DNA of 64,000 bases from QNZT01 sp964573205 (lineage in GTDB: Bacteria; Campylobacterota; Campylobacteria; Campylobacterales; QNZT01): contig CAZNIT010000041.1 in NCBI GenBank assembly GCA_964573205.1, positions 62,001 through 126,000 on the forward strand, written 5' to 3'. Of the stretch, positions 32,523 to 41,911 are shown one piece after another (the first letter of the stretch is position 1; each line of letters starts with the position of its first letter). The notes beneath the pieces are model-generated. The model had not been told where the DNA came from. It did no database searches and saw only the letters and a list, made by a program, of their open reading frames with translations. A program made the translations under genes and the position numbers.

Positions 32523-33332
32523 ATGAACGAATATTATTATCAACTTATTGTTACGCCAAAATCCCATATCGGGATTTTCAACGATCTGCTTTTAGAACTA
32601 CTTCAAAACGCCGTTGAAGAAAAAGAGGGTTCGCTTATAGCCAGGGACAGCGAGCCGCTCGAAGATATAGAATGGGCGGTCAAACAACTGTCAAATAAAC
32701 TTGGAATCGAAACAAAAACCCTACTCACCAAAGAGAGAAACGAAGATTGGATCAGCAAATATAAAAACTCCGTACGCCCTTTGAAGCTGGAAAAATTTTA
32801 TATCCGCCCTCAATGGGAAAATCCCGAAAACGGCTTTATAGATATTATCATAAATCCGGCTTTAGCGTTCGGTTCAGGTCACCATGAGAGTACAAGCTCC
32901 TGTATAAAATCGATCTCAAAATATGTAAAATCAAAAGACGAATTTCTGGATGTCGGCTGTGGAAGCGGCATACTGGGTGTCTGCGCCGCTAAATTGGGTG
33001 CGAAAGTTGATATCTGCGATACCGACGAAATAGCGGTAAAAAGCGCAAAAGAGAACTTTCGGCTAAACGATATGGACTTCGTCAACTGCTGGGTAGGATC
33101 GGCAAACGATACGATAAACCGATACGACGTAGTAGCGGCAAATATAATCGCCGACATAATTTTAATGATCGGCAAAGATTTGAAAAAGAGAGTAAAATTT
33201 GGCGGAATTTTAATTCTATCGGGTATAATAGACAAGTATATTGATAATGTAAAAGATAAATTCAAAGAGTTTGAAATAATTGAAAACATACAGAATAAAG
33301 AGTGGCATACACTCGTATTAAAAAGGAAATAG
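32523..33332 (+). CDS. prmA: Ribosomal protein L11 methyltransferase
   Basis: 269 residues. An N-terminal substrate-recognition domain (about 1-105) is followed by a Rossmann methyltransferase with motif I DVGCGSGILGVCAAKLGA, acidic motif II VDICDTDEIAV and motif IV VVAANIIADI. FGSGHHEST precedes motif I as in PrmA. It trimethylates L11 using S-adenosylmethionine. It directly abuts ftsH. Confidence 0.94.
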   Translation: MNEYYYQLIVTPKSHIGIFNDLLLELLQNAVEEKEGSLIARDSEPLEDIEWAVKQLSNKLGIETKTLLTKERNEDWISKYKNSVRPLKLEKFYIRPQWENPENGFIDIIINPALAFGSGHHESTSSCIKSISKYVKSKDEFLDVGCGSGILGVCAAKLGAKVDICDTDEIAVKSAKENFRLNDMDFVNCWVGSANDTINRYDVVAANIIADIILMIGKDLKKRVKFGGILILSGIIDKYIDNVKDKFKEFEIIENIQNKEWHTLVLKRK

Positions 33333-35366
33333 ATGTCGCAAGATAATAGAAATGACAAAAACAATAATTTTTTCAACCAAAATCCTCTGGTTATTTTTGC
33401 CATTTTTTCGGTATTGATCATTCTGCTGTTCAAAACGATGGTTGAACCGACCGACGGCTTAAGTACGGACGGTTCACAGGGGTTCGCTCAGGCAACGACA
33501 AGAAATATAAACTATTACGAATTAAAACAATTGATCGAGCAAGGAAAAATCAATTATGTTGCTATCGGTCACACCATGATCAAAGCGGTAGCTGAAAACA
33601 ACGGCCTAAAAACTATCTACTACGTAAAGAAAGTGGCTGAGGACAATACGCTTGTTCCACTTTTAGATAAAAAGAAAATTCCCTATGGCGGATACAACGA
33701 AACGAATTGGTTTACCGAAATTCTTTTTTCTTGGATCATTCCTATCTTTATATTTTTCGGTATATGGGTACTTCTTACAAACCGTATGCAAAAAAATATG
33801 GGCGGCGGAATTCTTGGAATGGGAAGCAGCAAAAAGCTCGTCAACTCCGAAAAGCCAAAAGTGAAGTTTGACGATGTCGCAGGTGTTCAAGAAGCGAAAG
33901 AAGAAGTTAAAGAGATCGTCGATTTTCTAAAATACCCTGAAAGATATATGAATCTGGGCGCTCAAATCCCAAAAGGAGTTCTTTTAGTAGGACCTCCGGG
34001 TACTGGTAAAACACTACTGGCCAAAGCGGTTGCGGGAGAAGCGGACGTACCATTTTTCTCCGTTTCCGGTTCAAGCTTTATAGAGATGTTCGTCGGTGTC
34101 GGTGCAAGCCGTGTTAGAGATCTTTTTGAAAATGCGAAAAAAGAGGCTCCTTCGATTATCTTTATAGATGAGATAGACGCCATCGGTAAGAGTAGAGCCG
34201 CAAGCGGTATGATGGGTGGAAATGACGAGAGGGAGCAGACTCTAAACCAACTTCTAGCCGAGATGGACGGTTTTAGCTCCGACCAATCTCCCGTTATAGT
34301 TCTTGCGGCGACAAATAGACCGGAAGTTCTCGACGCGGCTCTTCTTCGGCCGGGACGATTCGACAGACAGGTACTTGTCGATAAACCGGACTTTAAAGGA
34401 AGAGTCCAAATTTTAAAAGTTCATATCGAAAAAATAAAAATCGCGGAAAACGTGGATCTCTCCGAAATAGCCAGGTTAACAGCCGGACTCGCCGGTGCAG
34501 ATCTTGCGAATATTGTTAACGAGGCCGCACTTTTGGCGGGTCGAGCGAATAAAATGGAAGTCGAACAAAAAGATTTCTATGAAGCTGTCGAAAGAGCCAT
34601 AGCGGGACTGGAGAAAAAAAGCCGCCGTATAAATCCGAAAGAAAAAAGAATAGTGGCTTATCATGAAAGCGGCCACGCGCTCATAGCGGAAACAACAAAA
34701 GGCGCAAAAAAAGTCTCGAAAGTCTCTATCGTGCCAAGAGGTCTAGCAGCTTTGGGATATACTCTAAATACACCCGAAGAAAATAAATATCTTATGCAAA
34801 AACATGAACTCATAGCCGAAATAGACGTACTTTTAGGAGGCCGAGCCGCGGAAGAAGTTTTTATAGGTGAAATTTCGACGGGTGCCGGAAACGATCTTGA
34901 ACGTGCAACCGATATAGTAAAATCTATGGTCGGGCTTTACGGTATGAGCGACGTAGCCGGCCTTATGGTACTTGAAAAACAAAGAAGTACGTTTCTTCAA
35001 GGCGGCACTAGCAAAGAGTACAGTTCGAAAATGGCGGAGAAAGTGGACGAATATGTCAAAGTGATGCTAGAAGAGAGATATAAACTGGTGGTTCAAACTC
35101 TAAAAGATTACGAAGGCGCGATAGAGGAGATGGTTAAAGCTCTTTACGAAACCGAAACGATCGAAGGAAAGAAGGTGGTCGAAATCATAAAAAAATATGA
35201 AAAAGAGCATAATTTAGAGAGCAGACTCACTCAGCACGAAGAACCTAACGACGATATATTCGAAGCCAAAAACAAGGAAGAAGAGAAGAAAAAAGAAAAT
35301 CCCGGTTTCGATACGGACGACGATAAAGAAGAAAAAAGTGACGACAAGCCAAAAGATGAACAATAA
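33333..35366 (+). CDS. ftsH: ATP-dependent zinc metalloprotease FtsH
   Basis: 677 residues. Two membrane helices (about 20-38 and 130-148) flank a periplasmic domain. The AAA module has Walker A GPPGTGKT, Walker B SIIFIDEIDAIG and the second region of homology (ATNRPEVLDAALLRPGRFDR). The protease carries HESGH, the zinc site. A long acidic/Lys tail ends the protein. It degrades damaged or surplus membrane proteins. The gene begins one base after prmA ends and overlaps the leuA start. Confidence 0.97.
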   Translation: MSQDNRNDKNNNFFNQNPLVIFAIFSVLIILLFKTMVEPTDGLSTDGSQGFAQATTRNINYYELKQLIEQGKINYVAIGHTMIKAVAENNGLKTIYYVKKVAEDNTLVPLLDKKKIPYGGYNETNWFTEILFSWIIPIFIFFGIWVLLTNRMQKNMGGGILGMGSSKKLVNSEKPKVKFDDVAGVQEAKEEVKEIVDFLKYPERYMNLGAQIPKGVLLVGPPGTGKTLLAKAVAGEADVPFFSVSGSSFIEMFVGVGASRVRDLFENAKKEAPSIIFIDEIDAIGKSRAASGMMGGNDEREQTLNQLLAEMDGFSSDQSPVIVLAATNRPEVLDAALLRPGRFDRQVLVDKPDFKGRVQILKVHIEKIKIAENVDLSEIARLTAGLAGADLANIVNEAALLAGRANKMEVEQKDFYEAVERAIAGLEKKSRRINPKEKRIVAYHESGHALIAETTKGAKKVSKVSIVPRGLAALGYTLNTPEENKYLMQKHELIAEIDVLLGGRAAEEVFIGEISTGAGNDLERATDIVKSMVGLYGMSDVAGLMVLEKQRSTFLQGGTSKEYSSKMAEKVDEYVKVMLEERYKLVVQTLKDYEGAIEEMVKALYETETIEGKKVVEIIKKYEKEHNLESRLTQHEEPNDDIFEAKNKEEEKKKENPGFDTDDDKEEKSDDKPKDEQ

Positions 35367-36906
35367 CATAGTAAAAATCTTCGATACGACACTAAGAGAC
35401 GGAGAACAGAGTCCGGGTGCCTCTATGAATATGGAGGAAAAGATTCAGATCGCACGAGGACTGGAGAAACTTAACGTCGATATTATAGAAGCCGGTTTCG
35501 CTGCTGCAAGTAGCGGAGATTTCGAAGCGATAGAAAATATATCCAAGGTAATCGAAACATCGACTGTCTGTTCGCTGGCAAGAGCGCTTGGAAGAGATAT
35601 AAAAGCCGCCGGCGACGCCATAGCTTCCGCAAAGCATAAACGAATTCACACTTTCATAGCCACAAGCGCTATTCATATGAAATATAAACTGAAAATGTCC
35701 CCCGATCAAGTTATACAAAAAGCGGTCGAAGCCGTACAATACGCAAAAACGTTTACCGACGACGTGGAGTTCAGTTGCGAAGATGCCGGGCGAAGCGAAA
35801 TGAGTTTTTTAAAAGAGATACTAGATGCGGTTATAAATGCCGGAGCCACAACTTTAAATATCCCCGATACCGTTGGTTACAGACTGCCTCAAGAGATGGG
35901 ATCGATGATAAAAGAGCTATCCGATTTTGTAGGAGATAAAGCCATTTTGTCCGTTCATTGCCACAATGACCTAGGACTTGCCGTTGCGAATTCTCTTCAA
36001 TGTATTCAAAACGGTGCCAGACAGATAGAGTGTACGATCAACGGACTGGGAGAAAGAGCGGGAAATGCCGCTATGGAAGAGATCGTAATGGCGCTTAAAA
36101 CCAGATCGGACTTTTTCAACGGACTCGATACGAACATAAATACGAAAGAGATCTATCCGATGAGCCGACTCGTTGCCAATATAACCGGCATAGCTCCCCA
36201 ACCGAACAAAGCTATCGTAGGCAAAAACGCTTTTGCTCATGAAAGCGGTATCCATCAAGACGGTGTTTTGAAACATCAAGAGACTTACGAAATCATTAAA
36301 CCGGAAGATATCGGATTGAACAATGCAAATACCATAGTTTTAGGCAAACTATCCGGTCGTCATGCGTTTAAAGAGAAAATTGAATCTTTGGGATATCTAC
36401 TGACTCAAGAAGAGCTAAACGACTCTTTTATGAGATTTAAACTTTTAGCCGACAAGAAAAAAGAGATCTTCGACGACGATTTAAGAGCTATCATAACGGA
36501 TGAAATCATAAAGATACCAAAAGCTTACGAACTCGTAAATCTTCAAATAAGCGACTGCATGAGCGGCGTACCTAGTGCTGCGGTTTGCATCAGATACGAA
36601 GATAAAGAGACTACGGACGCCGGAGTCGGAAACGGCACTATGGATGCGATCTTTAAAACAATCGACAGAATATCCGATATCAACGGAGAGCTTAAAGATT
36701 ATAAAGTTACGGCTGTAACAAAAGGAAAAGACGCTCTTGCAAAAGTGACCGTTAAAGTTAATTTCGATCATGCATTACCGACATTTACGGGACACGGTCT
36801 TAGTATCGACACGATGGTCGCAAGCGCAAAAGCTTATATAAACGCTCTAAATACATACATCTTTGAAAAAGAGAATAGAAACAAAAGAGACCGCGGCGGT
36901 ATTTAA
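35356..36906 (+). CDS. leuA: 2-Isopropylmalate synthase
   Basis: 516 residues from ATG 35356, overlapping the ftsH stop by 11 bases; a GTG 18 bases earlier is in frame. The catalytic TIM barrel begins IVKIFDTTLRDGEQSPGASM with metal-binding Asp, has the metal histidines in SVHCHNDLG, and ESGIHQDGVLK. A C-terminal LeuA dimer/allosteric domain (about 390-510) should give feedback control by leucine. It joins acetyl-CoA and 2-ketoisovalerate, the first step of leucine synthesis. The length fits the bacterial LeuA1 type. A citramalate synthase is less likely. Confidence 0.94.
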   Translation: MNNNIVKIFDTTLRDGEQSPGASMNMEEKIQIARGLEKLNVDIIEAGFAAASSGDFEAIENISKVIETSTVCSLARALGRDIKAAGDAIASAKHKRIHTFIATSAIHMKYKLKMSPDQVIQKAVEAVQYAKTFTDDVEFSCEDAGRSEMSFLKEILDAVINAGATTLNIPDTVGYRLPQEMGSMIKELSDFVGDKAILSVHCHNDLGLAVANSLQCIQNGARQIECTINGLGERAGNAAMEEIVMALKTRSDFFNGLDTNINTKEIYPMSRLVANITGIAPQPNKAIVGKNAFAHESGIHQDGVLKHQETYEIIKPEDIGLNNANTIVLGKLSGRHAFKEKIESLGYLLTQEELNDSFMRFKLLADKKKEIFDDDLRAIITDEIIKIPKAYELVNLQISDCMSGVPSAAVCIRYEDKETTDAGVGNGTMDAIFKTIDRISDINGELKDYKVTAVTKGKDALAKVTVKVNFDHALPTFTGHGLSIDTMVASAKAYINALNTYIFEKENRNKRDRGGI

Positions 36907-36915
36907 AGGGAGATG

Positions 36916-37500
36916 ATGAGAATCGACACTAGAGCGAACTACTTTTTGGCAGGAGTTTTCGCCGCTTCTCTCATTCTCCCGTTTATGGACTCTATTCTTA
37001 CGTTTACGGTCGTAGTTCTTCTTTTTATCTATCTTACCGTCGTAGTCTCTTTACATTTTAAAAAAAAGACGCATAATAGAAAAAACGTATTAAAAATAAA
37101 AAAAACGAAAGAGCTTAAAGCGCTTGAGAAAATAAACAAAAAACGAAAAATCATTCAACATCAAAAACATGATAACATAAACAACCAAGTCGCTTATATC
37201 GAACAAATATGGGAATTGAGTCAAGATCAACAAAGAACGTTTAAAAATTTTATCGAAAAAAGAGCCTATACCGATCTTTATACTAAAATGACCGCTTCAC
37301 TGCTTCCTCAACTCATAAAGATGATAGAGATATGTTTAGCCCAGAACAAAACCGGCTGTAAAAGAGAGGTACAAAAAAGGTTGAATGATCTTACAAAAAT
37401 TATGAAAGCGGAAATCTCGAAAAAAAAAGCGAAAAAGAGAGACGATTTCGAAACTATGAGCGAAGTTTATGACAAACTTTTAACGGAATTAAAATCTTAA
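36916..37500 (+). CDS. Two-span membrane protein with Lys-rich cytoplasmic tail
   Basis: 194 residues from the second of two adjacent ATGs (36916), which is better spaced from GGGAG. Two hydrophobic helices (about 9-26 and 28-46) are followed by about 145 charged, helical residues rich in Lys (KKKTHNRKNVLKIKKTKELK). There is one Cys pair (MIEICLAQNKTGCKRE). I do not recognise a family. It follows leuA by 9 bases and converges on the L,D-transpeptidase gene, overlapping it by four bases. Confidence 0.6.
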   Translation: MRIDTRANYFLAGVFAASLILPFMDSILTFTVVVLLFIYLTVVVSLHFKKKTHNRKNVLKIKKTKELKALEKINKKRKIIQHQKHDNINNQVAYIEQIWELSQDQQRTFKNFIEKRAYTDLYTKMTASLLPQLIKMIEICLAQNKTGCKREVQKRLNDLTKIMKAEISKKKAKKRDDFETMSEVYDKLLTELKS

Positions 37501-39104
37501 AATCGATTTAAAAGATCCATCTGAATAGCATCATATCCGTAGAAATCTTTTCGAAAATTGACCCTACCCTCTTCATCTACAAAGACGCTTAAATATCTAA
37601 TATGTATTGGTATCCTTTTGCGAAGCTTAATTTTCATCGTTTTTCCTTTATCTATCATCTTCACCAAAGTTGAGATGTCGTAACCGGTATATGGTGCCAA
37701 CAAACCAAGAAGGGCGTAGGGATCCGACAGCCTGATACAACCCGAACTAAAAAGCCTATAGCGTCTTATAGTCAGATTTTTGGCATCCGTATCATGAAGA
37801 TAAACATGATATCGATTCGGAAAAATAAATTTCATCTCTCCAAGAACATTCTTTTCGCCCGCTTTTTGCACCATTTGAAAAGGCAAGTTCCCGTCATAAT
37901 CCAGATAAATACTCCAATCGATACTATGAGGATCGATAATTTTGCCGTTTTTATAGATTACGATATCATCTTTTTCCAGCGAATTAGGATCTTTTACTAG
38001 TTGCGGTATATAATCCTTCTTCATCAAATTTTGAGGAATACTCCAAGTCGGATTTAAAACGATATATTCAAGAAAATCTTTAAATATAGGTGTCGGTCTA
38101 TCCTCTCTTCCCACCACCACGAATATATCTTTTACCAATTCGTCATTTTGGAAAAACTTCAACCAAAATCCCGGAATATTGATGACTATATAGATATCGC
38201 TCTTTATTCTAGGAAAAAGTTTGTATCTTTCGATATTCAAAGCGATCTTTTTTAGTTTCTCTTTTGCGCCGACTCTTGCATAATATGCGTTTACTTTGTC
38301 GAAAACTCCCGTTTGTTTTAAGTAGTGGCGTTTTTGAAAAGATAAGACCGCCCTTTTCAACTCCTCGTCGAAATTGGGAAAAGAGAGATAAGACGGATTG
38401 TCGTTCTTAAGATCCCCACTAACAAGCAAAAACTTCTTCAACTGAACAACATCGTATCCGTAATCCCCGATCTTCATATCTTTTAAATAATCTATTTTCG
38501 GAAATTTCAAATCTTTATATTTGTGATAAGCTTTTATCAACCACTTGTAGCCTCTCTCTTTCGGTATGTAACTTTGCAACACGTAACCGATAGAGTGGTT
38601 ATGAAGCGCTCTTTTTAAATCTATAACATAATCTCTTTTTTGAGGATTTCTTTCCCATACGAGATTTTTATCTTCTTCAAGTTTTAAAATCTCTTCGAAT
38701 CTGTTCCAATCTATCTCGCCTTCATACAAATCTTTCGAAAAAGATAAAAAGGTATCGCTGGCCAAAAGGTCTAGTCGCGATCTTTGCATATTCGTAAGAT
38801 CGGTCGTTTTCAATTTCGACAACATACTCTTTAACTCTTTCGTATGATAAGGTTTGTCGCAATAGTTCAAATTTTTATCCGCAAGAGAGATAATCAACTG
38901 CTCTATATTTTGAATATCCCATAATGTTTTATAGTCGTTGTGAGAATATAAAGTCTTTAATTTTTGATTGTTATTAAACTCAAAATCATATATCAGCCGT
39001 TGCAATATCTCCTCTTTGCAACATCCTAAGCCATCTTCGGCTTTAGCGTCGCAGAAATTAGTCGCAACCAAAAAAGAAAGCACAAAAAGAAATCTATAAA
39101 ACAT
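37497..39104 (-). CDS. L,D-transpeptidase, YcbB-type
   Basis: 535 residues with a signal peptide (about 1-22, ending CDAKA). The middle holds a peptidoglycan-binding domain (DYGYDVVQLKKFL and RAVLSFQKRHYL). The YkuD catalytic domain (about 300-470) has the His of VYLHDTDA and the nucleophile Cys in FSSGCIRLSDP. Length and domain order match the large YcbB/LdtD group, which makes 3-3 cross-links in the periplasm. Insertion of the extra segment before the active site (PQLVKDPNSLEKDD) also fits that group. It is monocistronic, with no strong ribosome site. Confidence 0.9.
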   Translation of the reverse strand: MFYRFLFVLSFLVATNFCDAKAEDGLGCCKEEILQRLIYDFEFNNNQKLKTLYSHNDYKTLWDIQNIEQLIISLADKNLNYCDKPYHTKELKSMLSKLKTTDLTNMQRSRLDLLASDTFLSFSKDLYEGEIDWNRFEEILKLEEDKNLVWERNPQKRDYVIDLKRALHNHSIGYVLQSYIPKERGYKWLIKAYHKYKDLKFPKIDYLKDMKIGDYGYDVVQLKKFLLVSGDLKNDNPSYLSFPNFDEELKRAVLSFQKRHYLKQTGVFDKVNAYYARVGAKEKLKKIALNIERYKLFPRIKSDIYIVINIPGFWLKFFQNDELVKDIFVVVGREDRPTPIFKDFLEYIVLNPTWSIPQNLMKKDYIPQLVKDPNSLEKDDIVIYKNGKIIDPHSIDWSIYLDYDGNLPFQMVQKAGEKNVLGEMKFIFPNRYHVYLHDTDAKNLTIRRYRLFSSGCIRLSDPYALLGLLAPYTGYDISTLVKMIDKGKTMKIKLRKRIPIHIRYLSVFVDEEGRVNFRKDFYGYDAIQMDLLNRF

Positions 39105-39133
39105 TATGATTCGGGGTATTTAATAAACAAAGC

Positions 39134-39159
39134 AAAAAGAGGTTAAAAAACCTCCTTTT
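39134..39159 (-). terminator. Rho-independent terminator of the barrel gene
   Basis: Arms 39134-39144 and 39149-39159 pair over 11 positions with one mismatch around a 4-base loop. On the minus strand the stem closes in CCTCTTTTT, giving a U-run. It begins 7 bases after the stop at 39167. Confidence 0.65.
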
Positions 39160-39166
39160 GTTCATG

Positions 39167-39886
39167 TTAGAATTTGTAGTTTACACCAAGACCGAAAGTG
39201 TCGAGGTTGATATCGTTCTCAGGCTTCGTCGTGCCTCCTTTAACATCATAAACATTCTCTACGCTATGAAGAAGTCTTACGCCTTCGGCCACCAAGCTCC
39301 ATCTATCGTTTATGGCATAGTTTAGTCCCAATCCGAACGACGGGCTGGACTCATCAAGCGTACCGGCTAGAGCTCCGTTTTTGCTCGCATCGTCCCACGT
39401 GCTCTCAACCTTAGCTTTTGCGTACCCTAAAAGTCCGAAAAGATGCACGCTTTCGCCAAGCGGCAACATAGGCTTTAAATATATACCGTAATTCTCTTTG
39501 ATTTCAGACTTACCGCCTGCATCATGGTCGGCATCTATCACACCGTAACCGGCACGACCTTCGATTCCGAAGTATTCGTTAAAATCATAACCCAATTTTG
39601 CAACAACCGCACCTAGCCCGTTACATTTCCCCGAATCCGTCTCGAATTGAGCACCCATTGCGTCTAATCCGACATACCATTTTTTCGGCTCAGGTACCAC
39701 CGGCGCTACAGGAACCGGTGCGGGAGCCGGTGTAACGACTGGAACTGGTACGGGTGCGGGTTTAACCTCTTTTACAACTTCTACGGCCTGTTGCACATCT
39801 TGAGTGTCATAATCTACAAGCGGTTCGATATCTCCACCTGCAAACAAAACGGAAGTTGCAGCGGCAGCAAATAAAATTCTTTTCAA
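39167..39886 (-). CDS. Small outer-membrane beta-barrel protein with Pro/Val linker
   Basis: 239 residues from a TTG start with AAGGAG 7 bases upstream. A signal peptide (about 1-17, FAGGDIEP) precedes a DYDTQDVQQA motif and a repetitive Pro/Val/Ala linker (about 40-68). The barrel follows: KWYVGLDAMGAQF, VVAKLGYDFNEYFGIEGRAG, HLFGLLGYAKAKV, SFGLGLNYAINDRWSLVAEG and the C-terminus FGLGVNYKF ending in Phe, typical of eight-stranded OmpA/OmpX-like barrels. It is a paralogue of the protein encoded at 14926, with the same motif after the signal peptide. A general porin or structural role is likely. Confidence 0.8.
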   Translation of the reverse strand: MKRILFAAAATSVLFAGGDIEPLVDYDTQDVQQAVEVVKEVKPAPVPVPVVTPAPAPVPVAPVVPEPKKWYVGLDAMGAQFETDSGKCNGLGAVVAKLGYDFNEYFGIEGRAGYGVIDADHDAGGKSEIKENYGIYLKPMLPLGESVHLFGLLGYAKAKVESTWDDASKNGALAGTLDESSPSFGLGLNYAINDRWSLVAEGVRLLHSVENVYDVKGGTTKPENDINLDTFGLGVNYKF

Positions 39887-40084
39887 TTTTAACTCCTTTA
39901 TCTAAAATATTTAACTTACATAATACTAAATAAAGTTTTAAACTAAATTGAATTTTATTTTTTTCTTTAATAAAGTTAAGAATTTTGGTGATTTTTTCTA
40001 AAATTATTCAATAAATATTAACAAAAAAAGTTTTTATGCAACTATTTTATAATATAAAAATAATATCGATTCTTTTCTCAATAA

Positions 40085-41902
40085 TCAAAATATTTGGAAC
40101 TTCGAAATAAATTCATCATCTATATCGATTATTTTTTTATCTCTCAAGCGCGCGATCACCTCTTTGTCACAATCGGTATCCTCCGGCCATCTTCTTGGAA
40201 AGTTTTCTATCTCTCCTTTATTTGTACCATCAATTCCTATAAACTCTTTTTGAAGAAAAATATCACGAGTCGCATCAATATTGTTTACAACTCTCCAAAT
40301 CAACATGTATGGATTGTCAAGATCATTTTTATCATGATCGACAAAAACTAAAAGCTTCGTGTGAGGCTTAAGAGGTGCAAGTTTTTCATAAATATCTGAG
40401 ATCACCTCTTTTTTCTCAATAGCTATAACACAAATAGGTGTCTTTGTATAGGTTTTATACTGTTTTAGACCTTTAATGGTCGGCTCAATTTCTTGCATCA
40501 AAAATAAAAGCTTTTGATCATCCAAAATCTCTTTTTGAGGGAAGTGAACATTATCAGCTGTACAGTCAATTCCAAGTTTACCGCCATAAGCAAAAGAATC
40601 ACTTGCATGATCTAGGGCATCGCAAACTCCTTCACTTATCAATACATTCGAAATCTGTACACGATCTAATATATAGTCGCTCAGATCATCATACTCTTCA
40701 AGATTTGGAGCATCCTCGTTTACAAAAATAGCATGCTTTACAAAACTCATCTGTCCAACACCCCAAAACGCATGCATAAACTGTTTCGCATGACCTGGAT
40801 AAGCTGTTTTCATTTTAGCTATTATGAGATTATGAAAGACTCCGTTTTCAGGCATAATATAATCTATTAGATCAGGAGTAGTCGTTTTTAAAAGGGGTAG
40901 AAAAATTCTCTCTGTCGCCCATCCCATATATTTATCTTCAAGAGGAGGCTTACCGACAACCGTAGCTAAATATACCGGTTTTTGTTTATGAGTAATACAC
41001 TTAACTTCCATTATAGGATACTCTTCTTCAAGTGTATAGTATCCTGTATGATCACCAAACGGTCCTTCTATCCTCATCTGAGACGGATCAACCGTTCCTT
41101 CAATAACAAAATCGGCATCTTCAGGAATATAAAGATCATTTGTAATAGATTTTACAACTCGAGCATTTTCACCTTTTATGAAGCCATACATCAAAAGCTC
41201 ATATACTCCATGAGGGAGCGGGGCGGTTGCGGCCCAGGTGTATAGCGGATCGCCGCCGATCGCGATGGATACGGGCATAAGCTTACCGGCTTTTTTATAT
41301 TCATTGAAAAAATTTGCACTATCTTTGTGAATCTGCCAATGCATACCGAGATGATTTTTATCATATACTTGAAGTCTGTACATCCCAAGATTTTTTCTCT
41401 CACCGTCAAGTGATTGGGTATAAACCTGCCCCATCGTAATAAAGGGTCCGCCGTCAAGAGGCCATGTGGTAAGTACTGGTATATTAAAAAGATCTACTTG
41501 ATTGTCTAGATTAATGACTTCTTGACATTCTCCTTTTGAACTTAACCTTTTTGGAAACACATTCTTAAGCGAAAAAAGCCGACTTAACATCCCAAGCTTT
41601 TCGCCAAAAGATTTTGGAGGTTTGAGCTTTAAAAGATTTTCTATCTCGGAAGCTATTTCGTCAGCATCTTTACCGATAAAAAGATTGGTAGCTTTGTGTG
41701 AACCAAACAGATTCATCAAAACCGGGGTATCAAACTTTTTATCAAGCCTTTTTGAAATAGGATTTGTAAACAATATCGCCTTCGAATCGCTCTTTTTTAC
41801 TTCGATATATGCGACATGAGGAATTTCAAGATCAATATCAAGCGGTTCGTCTATGATCTTTAAAAGATCGTTCTCTTTTAAAAGCTCAATCGCTTTTTGC
41901 AT
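40085..41902 (-). CDS. UbiD-family decarboxylase, menaquinone (futalosine pathway) type
   Basis: 605 residues, the full length of the longer UbiD group. Recognisable blocks include WPLDGGPFITMGQVYTQ, the prenyl-FMN region MRIEGPFGDHTGYYT with acidic catalytic residues, and VYLATVVGKPPLEDKYMGWA. In Campylobacterota this type is assigned to decarboxylation of the naphthoate intermediate of the futalosine menaquinone pathway and requires prenylated FMN from a UbiX partner, not seen here. Menaquinone is the quinol pool that the NapC-like protein at 20 kb would use. It heads the run with hemC, 10 bases downstream of its stop on the same strand reading. Confidence 0.88.
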   Translation of the reverse strand: MQKAIELLKENDLLKIIDEPLDIDLEIPHVAYIEVKKSDSKAILFTNPISKRLDKKFDTPVLMNLFGSHKATNLFIGKDADEIASEIENLLKLKPPKSFGEKLGMLSRLFSLKNVFPKRLSSKGECQEVINLDNQVDLFNIPVLTTWPLDGGPFITMGQVYTQSLDGERKNLGMYRLQVYDKNHLGMHWQIHKDSANFFNEYKKAGKLMPVSIAIGGDPLYTWAATAPLPHGVYELLMYGFIKGENARVVKSITNDLYIPEDADFVIEGTVDPSQMRIEGPFGDHTGYYTLEEEYPIMEVKCITHKQKPVYLATVVGKPPLEDKYMGWATERIFLPLLKTTTPDLIDYIMPENGVFHNLIIAKMKTAYPGHAKQFMHAFWGVGQMSFVKHAIFVNEDAPNLEEYDDLSDYILDRVQISNVLISEGVCDALDHASDSFAYGGKLGIDCTADNVHFPQKEILDDQKLLFLMQEIEPTIKGLKQYKTYTKTPICVIAIEKKEVISDIYEKLAPLKPHTKLLVFVDHDKNDLDNPYMLIWRVVNNIDATRDIFLQKEFIGIDGTNKGEIENFPRRWPEDTDCDKEVIARLRDKKIIDIDDEFISKFQIF

Positions 41903-41911
41903 ATAAATCCT

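Noticed and set aside
40085..41902. UbiD homologue as evidence of ubiquinone synthesis
   Set aside because: The length and motifs fit the futalosine-type menaquinone enzyme and no ubiquinone genes are present.
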